Below, piece after piece: positions 1 to 9,578 of a stretch of 64,000 nt of DNA; positions within the stretch are counted from its first letter, which is position 1; the number at the start of each line of letters is the position of its first letter. The notes under the pieces were generated by a model, which searched no databases, was not told where the DNA came from, and was given only the letters and a program-made list of their open reading frames with translations. The stretch comes from a virus. Made by a program: the position numbers and the translations under genes. Where the stretch lies: the IMG/VR virus record IMGVR_UViG_3300023184_000026, positions 233,259 to 297,258 of that record; one strand, given 5' to 3'.

Positions 1-1
1 T

Positions 2-223
2 GCAAAAAATCCAATCCTCAATCAGATTCTGAATGAAACTGTCGGTGGAGTTCCATATGAAGAAGAATCCGCACCATCGGCAATGGATGTCATCAAAACT
101 CTTCCAATTGAAACATTGAATGAAAATAAAGAAATGGCGGCAGTTGCGAATGCACTGTCGCGCGATTATTCCAAATTACTAAAGGCTGTTGACGCCAAGG
201 CAACAGCAAAACGTCAGGTATAA
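2..223 (+). CDS. C-terminal part of an unidentified virion-region protein (5' truncated)
   Basis: An open frame enters from the left edge and ends with TAA at 221-223, two bases before the gp25-like start. The visible 73 residues are hydrophilic and helix-prone. They begin AKNPILNQILNET and end with the basic tail KATAKRQV. There is no recognisable domain. Its tight coupling to the baseplate genes suggests a tail or baseplate protein, but this is from context only. The N terminus lies outside the window. Confidence 0.6.
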   Translation, partial: AKNPILNQILNETVGGVPYEEESAPSAMDVIKTLPIETLNENKEMAAVANALSRDYSKLLKAVDAKATAKRQV

Positions 224-225
224 AA

Positions 226-636
226 ATGGTAACTCCGTCACAGACATATGGAATATTATTGCCTATAACTCATGGGCCGCAGGGATTTTTTAATTCAAGC
301 TATGACATTCTCGAACAGATAAAAAGCAACCTTAATGTACTTTTGAGAACGAGAAAAGGCGAGCGTAGAATGAATCCGGAATTTGGATCTGGTTTGTGGA
401 ACATCTTGTTTGAAAATTATACAGATGATATTACCCCTATGGTAAAAAATTCCATACAAAGAGATATTGCAAAATGGATGAGTTATGTAAAAATTCAAGA
501 CATTCAAATTTATACCAGTAGCGCGGAATACAAAGACAAAAACAAAGTTGGAGTAAAAGTATTATTCACGGTACCAAGTGCGGGTATCAACAAAACACAA
601 ACCATCGAAGTTGCCGTAAATTCTGGAAATATATGA
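226..636 (+). CDS. 25: Baseplate wedge protein, gp25-like (GPW/gp25 family)
   Basis: This 136-aa protein has the size and sequence character of the GPW/gp25 family, the wedge protein that contacts the inner baseplate and the start of the sheath in contractile tails. The diagnostic centre is at residues 43-63: RKGERRMNPEFGSGLWNILF, a variant of the family's GER...P.FG..L signature. An N-terminal Y-LP-...G segment and a C-terminal beta-rich region (VGVKVLFTVP) follow the usual order. The stop overlaps the next start by 4 nt (ATGA at 633-636), so it is probably translationally coupled to the gp6-like gene, which is also its structural partner in T4. I see no SD close to this ATG; it sits three bases after the previous stop. 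Confidence 0.9.
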   Translation: MVTPSQTYGILLPITHGPQGFFNSSYDILEQIKSNLNVLLRTRKGERRMNPEFGSGLWNILFENYTDDITPMVKNSIQRDIAKWMSYVKIQDIQIYTSSAEYKDKNKVGVKVLFTVPSAGINKTQTIEVAVNSGNI

Positions 637-2588
637 TACTAGATACACCAAAATCATTTCAGCCGGATAAAAAAGATGTAAAATATCTCAATAAAGATTT
701 CACTCAGTTGAAACAATCGTTGATGGATTTTGCTAAAACATACTATCCAAACACATACAAGGATTTTAGCGATGCTTCTGCGGGCATGATGTTTATTGAA
801 ATGGCTGCATATGTTGGAGATGTGTTGTCGTATTATATAGATTATCAATTTAAAGAATCTATGTTGGTTAATTCGGAAGAACGTAAGAACATAATCGATG
901 CCGCTAGATCGATGGGATATAAGATGAAGCCAATATCACCATCAGTCACAAAGTTGGATGTATATCAACTTGTGCCATCGAAGATGAACACAGGCGGTCA
1001 AATGGTTCCCGACCTAAACTATTCTCAAATCATAAAAGCTGGTATGTCAACTACCAGTGATAGCGGAATATCATTTTTAACAAATTCTCCTGTAGATTTT
1101 ACAGTGGATACAAAAAACGATCCACTGGAGGTATCCGTGTTTCAACGCAATGCAGCCGGTCAACCCGATTTTTTTGTGTTAAAAAAGACGGTTGATGCAT
1201 TTTCTGGTAGAATTGTTACAAAAACGGTGTCTATTGGAAATCCGTCTCCATTCTTAAAAGTATATTTGGACGAACCAAATGTAATTGAGGTAATGGATAT
1301 ATACGATTCCGATGGAAATCGCTGGCATGAAACGGATTATCTCGCACAAGATCTTGTACCGGTCAACTACGAGAACATTTATAAAAACGATAATACTCTA
1401 TCGGTATACAGAGATACTTCTCCGTTTTTGTTGAGATACTTGCGCACAGCAAAAAGATTCGTGACAGGAGTTGGTGCCGACAATACCACATTTTTGGAAT
1501 TTGGGTCTGGCACAAGTATCAAAGAAGACGAACTCATTGTTCCAAACGCATTCACCGTTAGTAAGCCTACCACATTCAGAGCTGAAAATATTGCATATGA
1601 TCCATCTAACTTTCTGTCGTCAAAGTCATTCGGCCAGGCTCCATCAAACACCACCCTGACAATTAGATATGTTGTTGGTGGAGGAATAACTAGCAATATA
1701 AATTCCAACTCCATAAAAAATATTAGCTCGGTGGAATTTTTCGGAGATTTGACCGAGATAGGAAAGCTTGAATTGGATCTTACAAATCTCGTGCGCCGTT
1801 CCGTCAAAGTAAATAATCCCATTTCCGCGTCGGGTGGAAGAAGCGCCGAAACAAACGATGAAATAAGAAATAACGCACTTGCTTATTTCGCCGCACAAAA
1901 CAGAGTTGTTACTCAGGGAGATTACGAGGTAAGAACATTTGCAATGCCATCAAAATATGGATCTATAGCAAAAGTTTATGCAGTAACTGATACGCAACTT
2001 GATATGGCAAACATACAAGCGACTCCGACGGAAACTCAATCGGGCCGTTTTTCTCCGGGCACAATTAACAAAGTCAACCCAAATAAAAATAATCAGTTCG
2101 CTATAAATCTTTATATATTATGTTATGACAACAACCAGCGGTTAATCACATCAAACGAAGCTATTCGCCAAAATTTGAAAAATTATCTAAATCAATATAG
2201 AATGTTGACAGACAGTGTAAATATGATTGATGGATATATCATAAATATAGGAATAGATTTTACGGTAATTGTATACAAGAATTATAATAAACGAGAAGTT
2301 CTGGCAAATTGTTTAACATTGGTTCAACAATTTTTTGATATTAATAACATTAAATTCTGTCAACCTATTAATTTAAGTCGCCTTCAATTGGAAATCGCAA
2401 AAGTGGATGGAGTACAATCTGTGACATATTTGAATGTCAAGAATTTAACCTTAAAAGATGGGGATTATTCTCCGCATGAGTATAATATAGGAAAAGCTAC
2501 TGTCGATGGAGTTATATATCCATCAATTGATCCAAGTGTATTTGAAGTCCGCTTTCCATCAAAAGATATAGTGGGGCGTGTAGCGTAA
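633..2588 (+). CDS. 6: Baseplate wedge protein, gp6-like (baseplate J family)
   Basis: This 651-aa protein matches the length of T4 gp6 (about 660 aa), which forms the ring of the baseplate wedge. The N terminus (DVKYLNKDFTQLKQSLMDFAKTYYPN, read in parts) and the downstream DASAGMMFIEMAAYVGDVLSYY segment, residues about 45-70, are typical of the T4-type gp6 and baseplate-J start. The segment near residues 395-425 (ASGGRSAETNDEIRNNAL followed by RVVTQGDYEV) is the conserved baseplate-J core motif. The C-terminal third (TVIVYKNYN, then VDGVQSVTYLNV) fits the same family. It directly follows the gp25-like gene with a 4-nt overlap, as expected for baseplate operons. Confidence 0.9.
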   Translation: MILDTPKSFQPDKKDVKYLNKDFTQLKQSLMDFAKTYYPNTYKDFSDASAGMMFIEMAAYVGDVLSYYIDYQFKESMLVNSEERKNIIDAARSMGYKMKPISPSVTKLDVYQLVPSKMNTGGQMVPDLNYSQIIKAGMSTTSDSGISFLTNSPVDFTVDTKNDPLEVSVFQRNAAGQPDFFVLKKTVDAFSGRIVTKTVSIGNPSPFLKVYLDEPNVIEVMDIYDSDGNRWHETDYLAQDLVPVNYENIYKNDNTLSVYRDTSPFLLRYLRTAKRFVTGVGADNTTFLEFGSGTSIKEDELIVPNAFTVSKPTTFRAENIAYDPSNFLSSKSFGQAPSNTTLTIRYVVGGGITSNINSNSIKNISSVEFFGDLTEIGKLELDLTNLVRRSVKVNNPISASGGRSAETNDEIRNNALAYFAAQNRVVTQGDYEVRTFAMPSKYGSIAKVYAVTDTQLDMANIQATPTETQSGRFSPGTINKVNPNKNNQFAINLYILCYDNNQRLITSNEAIRQNLKNYLNQYRMLTDSVNMIDGYIINIGIDFTVIVYKNYNKREVLANCLTLVQQFFDINNIKFCQPINLSRLQLEIAKVDGVQSVTYLNVKNLTLKDGDYSPHEYNIGKATVDGVIYPSIDPSVFEVRFPSKDIVGRVA

Positions 2589-2616
2589 ATATAGCTCAAA
2601 TTTATTTGAGGCGGCG

Positions 2617-2626
2617 TATATTTATA
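2617..2626 (+). promoter_or_regulatory. TATATTTATA element, putative late promoter
   Basis: A perfect TATATTTATA lies 18 nt upstream of the ATG at 2645, in the gap after the gp6-like gene. The same 10-mer recurs before most unit starts in the window. By analogy with T4, whose late promoters consist of one AT-rich octamer near -10, I read it as the late promoter of this phage. Confidence 0.5.
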
Positions 2627-2644
2627 ATGTGAATAATATAGCAC

Positions 2645-3931
2645 ATGCACTACTTTTTATATCCAACTAAAGACGCATACATAAGCAATCTTCCAGCCTA
2701 TATGTATAAAAATACAGGATTGGACGAACTGCTTGAAGTGGAAAAGCGAATATCTACCAACGGATGCTCCAGCGTAGTTCAATATACGGAACTGGTCGGA
2801 TACACGGCATCAAGTTGCGAATTGTTGAGTGGTTCATTTTCGGGATCATTTAATCCGGAGTCAACCAGTTCTGTTGTCATTTCCAGTTCATACGAACCAA
2901 GATACACCAACACAATGAGTTCGGTTGTTTCAAGAGCACTACTTCGTTTTGATTTGGACGATGTTGCAACCGCAATAACAAATAACGAAATAATAAACCC
3001 TAAATTTTACCTCAATCTGAAAATATGTGAGTCCGTTGAAGTTCCAACAAAATACACATTATTTGCTTATCCAATTTCTCAATCTTGGGATATGGGCACC
3101 GGTTATAAATATGACGGATCAACCTCACCGGATGGTGTAAATTGGAAATTCAGTAGAGCGGATCAGATTGAAAAGTGGTGGAGTACAGGATCATTCACGG
3201 ATTGTGGTGGCGGCGGTGTGTGGTGGATAGACAGCAATACCAAAAAATCCGGTTCAGCCATTGACACACATATATATATTTCTGGAAGCTATAGTGCCAA
3301 ACAGGACTTTGATTATCAAACAAGCGATGTTAAAATGGAAGTAACTAGCATGGTGCTTGGGTGGTTAAATGAAGAAATTCAAAATAATGGTTTAATTTTG
3401 ATGCACAGCGATGAATCAAGTTCTGTTGAATATGGAACTTTGAAATTCTTCAGCAAAGAAACAAATACTATATATTCACCATATCTGGATGTTGCGTGGG
3501 ATGACTCTGTTTTAAGTTGGGAGTCACCAGGATTTGATACAGGAAGTGCCAGCCCAATTCAAATTCGAGATGCCGTAGTTGGCATAAAAAACATGGCCAC
3601 GGAATATAAGTTTGGATCAATCATCAGACTGGATGTTAGTCCCAGAAAAAGATATCCTCAAAAGACATTTACGAACAAACTTTCCGATTATTTATCACAG
3701 TACTATCTACCATCATCTAGTTTTTATCAAATAAAGGACGCCGAGAGCGAGGAAAATATATTGCCATATGATAATTTTACTCGTTTGAGCTTTGATTCAA
3801 ATGGAAATTATTTCATGCTAGACACAACTGGTCTACCGTCAGAAAGATACTACAAGGTTCAAATAAGAACAGAGCAAAGCGGGTCTATAATGACATTTGA
3901 TATCCCAACACCATTTAAGATTTCAAGATGA
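2645..3931 (+). CDS. DNRLRE-like beta-sandwich virion protein, probable baseplate or tail component
   Basis: This 428-aa protein sits between the gp6-like gene and a giant wedge-like protein. Residues about 95-300 resemble the DNRLRE/CBM-like beta-sandwich found in surface proteins: SRALLRFDLDD, then LFAYPISQSWDMG, EVTSMVLGWLNE, GLILM, and a closing LKFFSKETN....PYLDVAW. It is rich in Ser, Thr and Gly (many SGS steps), like the fibre genes in this window. The segment CGGGGVWWI near residue 190 is unusual. No enzyme signature is visible. Position suggests the role of T4 gp7 or gp8 neighbours, or an attached adhesin; the function is inferred only. Start: the ATG lies 18 nt after a TATATTTATA element. 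Confidence 0.7.
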   Translation: MHYFLYPTKDAYISNLPAYMYKNTGLDELLEVEKRISTNGCSSVVQYTELVGYTASSCELLSGSFSGSFNPESTSSVVISSSYEPRYTNTMSSVVSRALLRFDLDDVATAITNNEIINPKFYLNLKICESVEVPTKYTLFAYPISQSWDMGTGYKYDGSTSPDGVNWKFSRADQIEKWWSTGSFTDCGGGGVWWIDSNTKKSGSAIDTHIYISGSYSAKQDFDYQTSDVKMEVTSMVLGWLNEEIQNNGLILMHSDESSSVEYGTLKFFSKETNTIYSPYLDVAWDDSVLSWESPGFDTGSASPIQIRDAVVGIKNMATEYKFGSIIRLDVSPRKRYPQKTFTNKLSDYLSQYYLPSSSFYQIKDAESEENILPYDNFTRLSFDSNGNYFMLDTTGLPSERYYKVQIRTEQSGSIMTFDIPTPFKISR

Positions 3932-4149
3932 ATCCAAACCCAACTTTGCAAGGATACAATCAAACCGACATAGAAAAAATAACTCGCAGCGGTTCGATCA
4001 TTCCAAATATTGATAGTAGTGGAAATTTGATAATACAGAATGCTCCTGATCAGATATATAGTTCATCTATTACAATAGAGTTGATAAATGCTGTGTATAT
4101 TCCAACTAAAGTAGAAACGAAGATTGATCCTACATTTTACGAATTATAA
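3928..4149 (+). CDS. Small hypothetical baseplate-region protein (73 aa)
   Basis: This short ORF overlaps the preceding stop by 4 nt (ATGA) and ends 5 nt before the next ATG, which strongly suggests coupled translation within the baseplate unit. It is polar, with IIPNIDSSGNLIIQNAPDQIY in the middle and a possible beta-strand SITIELINAVYIPTK near the C terminus. I recognise no family. It may be a small wedge or assembly factor; this is positional inference. Confidence 0.65.
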   Translation: MNPNPTLQGYNQTDIEKITRSGSIIPNIDSSGNLIIQNAPDQIYSSSITIELINAVYIPTKVETKIDPTFYEL

Positions 4150-4154
4150 GTTAT

Positions 4155-7100
4155 ATGGAAAATTTGAATAATAGTTTGCAATTCATATCATATCCCTCGA
4201 AATCTTTGGGTCATGGATCTACATTGTCTCGGTCGGACATTATTTTTTACACAGAAAATCAAACTTCCAGTAATTTTCCGTTCGGTAAATCGGAAAAAGA
4301 CATCATAAATGTTGGCGTATATGAGCTAAGTGGTGAATTTGTTGCTTCCACAACCATTTATTCCAGTGGTTCTTACACAAAACACACCGCGTCATATTAT
4401 GATTCTTTTAATCAGTATAATCAATACTCATACAAGAAATATAATAGTGATTTTTTCATTGTTGGTAGCGACCAAAAGTCACTGCTATTTGATGTAAGCA
4501 GATGCTTGAATTCTATTGGAGTGCAGGATGGAAACTACAAGCTATATGTTGAATTAAATAGAAATATTGTTGGAAATGAAAAACAAAACGGCGAGAGACT
4601 TATCATCAATACTATTTCTACCGGAAGACAAGAAATAACATTGATACCTCAAACGCTGAGAGGTACCGATTCGGAAATAAATCGAGAATATGATATATTT
4701 TCCAACAGTCGACTTCAATTGAAAGATGTTGTTGAAGAAATATCAACGAATATTTCCAATCCCCAAATATACAACATTTATAATCTAGTGATGGAATCCA
4801 ATCCAAGTGGATCGGCTGCTCTGAAGTATAATTATGGACTCAAAACGGACGTTGACGTAATAAACTTTTTGACCGACATATATTACGGAGTATCAACCGG
4901 AAATTACAAATCAAATAGACAAATTGCCAACAATAATATTCTTGGAATATATAATCAGTTCAATAATTGGATGTATCAGAATTATGAAGCTGGAGTTACA
5001 TTCCAAATTATACAGGATTATTATTACAGTTTGTTTTTGTTTATTGTTGATAGAGAACTCAACAATATCACAAACAAACGTCCAGATAGTTTTCCCCAAA
5101 TTGTTGAATTTTTACAAACTATATTTTACAACGAAATATTTTATCCCGCGATTTATGAGGCAGAACTCAAGCGAAATATAGATTTATCCGGGTATTTTAA
5201 GTATTACTTAAATTTTACAAATGGTCAAAAAATATCGATAATCAATCAAAAATTGATTCCAACTCAAGATCCAAGGTTCTATGATTATTTAGCACTTAAA
5301 ATAATAGATCCATTGCCACAAAATTTTGACTTGGGTGCAGAGGCGTGGATCACATGTGATTTTGGATTCTTGCCAATTGTACAGAATTTATTTTATTTTT
5401 CAAAGACGGAAATTAAAACAATACCGTTGAGAGGACCAAATTTTCTTGTAAAAATAGAAAATGAGGGAAATTCCACGCAAGCTTTGTCGATGGATGAGCT
5501 AATTTCTGTCACCGGAAGTGCATACAATGAATTGGCAAAGAAGATAAGTTCGCGTGAAAACCAACTGATTGATACTACGAATTACAGAAACTTTGAAAAT
5601 TTTGTAAATTTTTCTTCGGCGGATATTAGACTTCAAGCATTTGGTGGTAAAAGAAAGCAAATCGATTCTTTGTATTATGAAATAGACACCGTTAACGCCA
5701 AACTTGTTTCGAATCCAAATGATGCATTTTATTTAAAAGAAAAATCCGATGCAAATTCTCAAATAGATGAGTTGGAGGCTGGAATGGATGGATATGAAAG
5801 ATTTTTGTATGAAAATCCCGGTTGGTATATAAAACATGGAGAGGGAGTTGATGGATACACGTCGGCATCATTCTATGATAAAAATAATGGAGGTTCATTG
5901 ATAAATAATTTGCCACAGTTCATTATAGAGGATGCAAGCAACAATGCCGATTATATAAAGTTTGTGGCCATGGTTGGTCATTTTTTTGATAATATTTCAT
6001 TGACTATAAAACAGTTAACTGAAAAAAATAATTATTCAAGTTCTCCAAATTTTGGAATATCCTTGGATATTGTTGGAGATATGCTTCGTTCACTTGGGTG
6101 GGATGCGGAAATATCAAAAGATAACCTTCCGCTTATTCTGGCGTCATTCTCAAAAAACGATTTTGACCCAGAATCTGAATTTTATTCTCAAGCCAGAAAT
6201 CTTTCCGAAGAACAAAGAAACCAAATAATATGGAAAAGATTATTGAATAGTCTTCCTTTCATATACAAAGCAAAGGGGACGGAAGCATCATTGAATGCAT
6301 TAATTTCATGCTTTGGCGTTCCAAAGAATATCATTAAAATAAAAGAATATGGCGGAATATTAAATACGAGCAATCTTACCGATACTACAGAACATATCGT
6401 GGAAGAAGTAAAATACGAGCCATATTTCAGCGGAAGTTTTGAGTATTTCGTTCTTAATTGGACCGGTAGTGCAAAGACAATTGAATTCAATTTCAGATTT
6501 GATCCAGCAAAAACAAGTGAATCTGGTACGGTTTTTAGATTGGCAAATTGTTCTGATAATTGGGTGGTTGGTGCTGTTCGCGACAGAGGAAATGATTGGG
6601 GGAAATTATTTTTCAGTATAGATGATGGGTATGGAAATGTTAAGACCGCAGTTACATCACGCGCCCCAATATTTGATGGAAATTCTTACCACGCAATGGT
6701 AAAGAGAAACGATGTTGATGTTCATTTCAATGCAACTATAAATTTGGATGAATATCCAACCAGATATGACCTACTTCTTCAAAAATCGGAAGATGATAGA
6801 ATAACTTACAGTGTAACTTCCAGTATGTTCGTGAGTGGAAGTTTCAATAATTCTTTTGGTACTGGTGAGTATCTGTATATAGGAAATTACAATCAAAGTA
6901 CTGCGTCTTTAAATATCGACCCAGAGGCTTTTTTTGGAAATATTGACGATATACGAGTATGGGAAACTCCATTATCGACCGCACGTTTTGAGGCACACAC
7001 ACTTCATAGAAATGCATATGACCTCGAAGATCCTATGGAAATGATTTCTGATAATTTGTATAGAATATCATTTGAGCGACCAGTCGATCTTTATAGTACC

Positions 7101-8885
7101 GAATCATACGCGGTGAACTTGAATAATTTATCATTTAGAAAAGATTTTCCAACATTTGGAGCCGCAAACTTTCCAGAATCTTTTGGTAAATTGGAGAGAT
7201 TGTCATATTGCGACCCATCCGAAGGCCCGTCGTTTCCATATCAGTTTTCTCGCAAGGACGTGCGAATGATAATGAAAATTCCCGATTATGGGTCCAGTAA
7301 ATTCAGAAGTAATAAAATTAATTATGTAGAACAAGAACTTTCCACAAATCTTTCTCCAGATACACGAGCGTCATATATGACGAGTGAACTGATAAGTACA
7401 GATTCAAACAAGCTCGGAATATTTTTCTCTCCGTCGGAAATGCAAAATACGGAAATCATTAAGTTCTTTGGTGAATTTCCATTGGGAGATTTGATTGGAG
7501 ATCCAGCATCCGTTTACAAAAATTCTTACGATAAATTTGAAAGATTTAGACAGATATATTATGACCAAGGATTTGGAAATATTGATTTCACATTCTTCAT
7601 GAATATTGTTCGATTCTATTTTGACAAGGCAATGTTCAAATATATAAAGGGGATAATTCCGGCCAGAGCAAAATTGGTGGACGGTATATTGATTGAACCG
7701 AGCATACTGGAAAGACCAAAGTTACAATTGAAGCCGCTGGTGAAAGAGAACATAGATCAAAAAACTGGCGAAACTTATTCAAAAAGTAAAATTAGCGTTG
7801 TAAAAGATCCGGATAGAGTTGGAATATTGAGACAGGAATACAGAGGAATTGCAACATATTCGGATGTAAATCAAGTATTTTTTCCGGCGGAACAAGATCA
7901 ATATGGTTTTGAAATTTATGGAAATAACGGATTGACATATTATAATGGAAATTATTATAGGGCGGATGTAATACCATACACGAAAAAATATCAAGTGTCG
8001 CAAAAATACGTTGCTCCATATTCTCAATTGAATGAAAACCAGATAGTGAATGATTTTTCGGGAAAAACGGAAACAATCACAAACACTTATTATAAGGTTA
8101 ATATTGCAAAATTGCCGGTTGTGGACAGATATCCAATGACTGCATCGGTTTCTCCAAGAGGCCAAGCTATACCAAAAACATATTTCAGCGGAAGTTTATA
8201 TTTTGATGCCGGTATGCGCGGTTGGCAAGATTATGCTACAACCAATTCTCACAAGCTTATGGGAATAATATCCGGTTCGGTAAATGGATTGGATGTAGTG
8301 CAGTATCCTTACATAGATCCAATATACGGTGCAATTACGAATGGTACGATTGTAAATCCAGGAATTATTATATCGGGAAGTATGTTCCAAAATGGATGTC
8401 CAGTTACATATTCTGGATATTTTGATGTTGATGGTGGTGTTCAATCGTTTGAAGGCTATATATACGGGCATTTCAGTGGAAGTTTTTTTGCTGGGAATTA
8501 TTCAAGTTCAATATATGAACGAACGGTGTATAATATTCAATTTATATCAGAAGCTCCCACATCGTCGATATTTAATATATTTTCCACACATGGTTCGGGC
8601 GATTTATTTGCGCCGCTGGCTTCTGGTCTAAATTATCGCAAGATTTACTCCATGGAATACTATCCAACAAGCTCCAAATTATTGAATGGTTACATGGAAA
8701 CTCATCACAAATATAGCAAATTGCAGTTTTCTCAAAAAGAAATTAACGCATATCAAACAAATCCAATAACCAAAGTCCAAACCAATTATAAATGGAAACG
8801 TAGTAGTCAAAATAAAAAAACTACTGTAGATCCAAAGACTGGATTGACCGACAATACTGATGCGGTTATTGTGAAAACTATATAA
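4155..8885 (+). CDS. Giant baseplate wedge-like protein with LamG/concanavalin-type domain (gp7 position)
   Basis: This 1576-aa protein is the largest gene of the window. It follows the gp25-gp6 pair where T4 carries gp7 (1032 aa), so a wedge role is likely by context; I cannot show direct gp7 homology. Residues about 480-560 are helical and charged with a coiled-coil look (KQIDSLYYEIDTVNAKL). Residues about 755-985 form a concanavalin A-like/LamG domain: FNFRFDPAKTSESGTVFRL, YLYIGNYN and the hallmark FFGNIDDIRVWETPLS. The last third is rich in Tyr, Ser and Gly (YFSGSLYFDAG, ISGSMFQNGC, HFSGSFFAG), like receptor-contacting tail proteins. It has no signal peptide or enzyme motif. The lectin-like insert could bind a host glycan. 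Confidence 0.7.
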   Translation: MENLNNSLQFISYPSKSLGHGSTLSRSDIIFYTENQTSSNFPFGKSEKDIINVGVYELSGEFVASTTIYSSGSYTKHTASYYDSFNQYNQYSYKKYNSDFFIVGSDQKSLLFDVSRCLNSIGVQDGNYKLYVELNRNIVGNEKQNGERLIINTISTGRQEITLIPQTLRGTDSEINREYDIFSNSRLQLKDVVEEISTNISNPQIYNIYNLVMESNPSGSAALKYNYGLKTDVDVINFLTDIYYGVSTGNYKSNRQIANNNILGIYNQFNNWMYQNYEAGVTFQIIQDYYYSLFLFIVDRELNNITNKRPDSFPQIVEFLQTIFYNEIFYPAIYEAELKRNIDLSGYFKYYLNFTNGQKISIINQKLIPTQDPRFYDYLALKIIDPLPQNFDLGAEAWITCDFGFLPIVQNLFYFSKTEIKTIPLRGPNFLVKIENEGNSTQALSMDELISVTGSAYNELAKKISSRENQLIDTTNYRNFENFVNFSSADIRLQAFGGKRKQIDSLYYEIDTVNAKLVSNPNDAFYLKEKSDANSQIDELEAGMDGYERFLYENPGWYIKHGEGVDGYTSASFYDKNNGGSLINNLPQFIIEDASNNADYIKFVAMVGHFFDNISLTIKQLTEKNNYSSSPNFGISLDIVGDMLRSLGWDAEISKDNLPLILASFSKNDFDPESEFYSQARNLSEEQRNQIIWKRLLNSLPFIYKAKGTEASLNALISCFGVPKNIIKIKEYGGILNTSNLTDTTEHIVEEVKYEPYFSGSFEYFVLNWTGSAKTIEFNFRFDPAKTSESGTVFRLANCSDNWVVGAVRDRGNDWGKLFFSIDDGYGNVKTAVTSRAPIFDGNSYHAMVKRNDVDVHFNATINLDEYPTRYDLLLQKSEDDRITYSVTSSMFVSGSFNNSFGTGEYLYIGNYNQSTASLNIDPEAFFGNIDDIRVWETPLSTARFEAHTLHRNAYDLEDPMEMISDNLYRISFERPVDLYSTESYAVNLNNLSFRKDFPTFGAANFPESFGKLERLSYCDPSEGPSFPYQFSRKDVRMIMKIPDYGSSKFRSNKINYVEQELSTNLSPDTRASYMTSELISTDSNKLGIFFSPSEMQNTEIIKFFGEFPLGDLIGDPASVYKNSYDKFERFRQIYYDQGFGNIDFTFFMNIVRFYFDKAMFKYIKGIIPARAKLVDGILIEPSILERPKLQLKPLVKENIDQKTGETYSKSKISVVKDPDRVGILRQEYRGIATYSDVNQVFFPAEQDQYGFEIYGNNGLTYYNGNYYRADVIPYTKKYQVSQKYVAPYSQLNENQIVNDFSGKTETITNTYYKVNIAKLPVVDRYPMTASVSPRGQAIPKTYFSGSLYFDAGMRGWQDYATTNSHKLMGIISGSVNGLDVVQYPYIDPIYGAITNGTIVNPGIIISGSMFQNGCPVTYSGYFDVDGGVQSFEGYIYGHFSGSFFAGNYSSSIYERTVYNIQFISEAPTSSIFNIFSTHGSGDLFAPLASGLNYRKIYSMEYYPTSSKLLNGYMETHHKYSKLQFSQKEINAYQTNPITKVQTNYKWKRSSQNKKTTVDPKTGLTDNTDAVIVKTI

Positions 8886-8912
8886 AAAAATAAGAAAAAA
8901 GAGAATGGCGTA

Positions 8913-8922
8913 TATATTTATT
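8913..8922 (+). promoter_or_regulatory. TATATTTATT element, putative late promoter
   Basis: This is a one-mismatch copy of TATATTTATA, 16 nt upstream of the ATG at 8939. It lies in the 53-bp gap after the giant wedge-like gene and is preceded by an A-rich tract. Its position relative to the start matches the other copies. Confidence 0.45.
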
Positions 8923-8938
8923 AGGAAAGTAACACTAT

Positions 8939-9568
8939 ATGGCGTATATCAATAATCAGACAATCACTGTGGATGCGGTTCTCACAAAAAAGGGCAGAGA
9001 ATTGCTGGCGGCAAAAGGCGGTCTTAATATCACATCGTATGCTCTTTCGGATGATGAAATTGATTATAGTTTGTATCAACCAAATCACCCACAGGGATCG
9101 GCATATTATGACCTCGCCGTTCGTAATACTCCGGTGTTTGAAGCATTCACAGATGAAACTCAAGCTTTAAAATATAAGCTAGTAACATTGCCTTCTGGAC
9201 AGACTTCAATCCCAGTTATCAGTCTTGGTCAAAGTTCCATCAACGTTGACAATGATTACAAAGGAGAGGTTGTTGTTGTTCCAAGCACAAATCCAGCGTA
9301 CAACACCACACTTGGATACACTGCAATTTTAGCTAATAAAACCGTTGGCACTATTGTTGGAGAGCAGCTTCAGACCGCAACAACTGCAACAATTCCAACA
9401 TTCATTGGGGATGTTTCGTCCACAACTGCACAAGTAGCACTTGGATTAAGATTTAGATTTGTACCAAATATGTCATTGACCACTACAACTGGAACTACTC
9501 TAACAATCATTGGCAACGAGAGTGGTGGGTCAATTTCGATCCCAGTCACTGTTAACGTAAGAAATTAA
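8939..9568 (+). CDS. Putative virion structural protein (209 aa)
   Basis: The N terminus MAYINNQTITVDAVLTKKGRELLA, read in two parts, has the look of short phage structural proteins whose first segment describes a helix ending in KKGRELLA. This is followed by ITSYALSDDEIDYSLY. The C-terminal half is a Thr/Val-rich beta domain (TTTTGTTLTIIGNESGGSISIP). It has no Cys, no enzymatic motif and no signal peptide. It lies between the wedge genes and two tail-module proteins, so a baseplate or tail role is likely. The exact role is unknown. Confidence 0.65.
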   Translation: MAYINNQTITVDAVLTKKGRELLAAKGGLNITSYALSDDEIDYSLYQPNHPQGSAYYDLAVRNTPVFEAFTDETQALKYKLVTLPSGQTSIPVISLGQSSINVDNDYKGEVVVVPSTNPAYNTTLGYTAILANKTVGTIVGEQLQTATTATIPTFIGDVSSTTAQVALGLRFRFVPNMSLTTTTGTTLTIIGNESGGSISIPVTVNVRN

Positions 9569-9578
9569 TTAAAATCAT

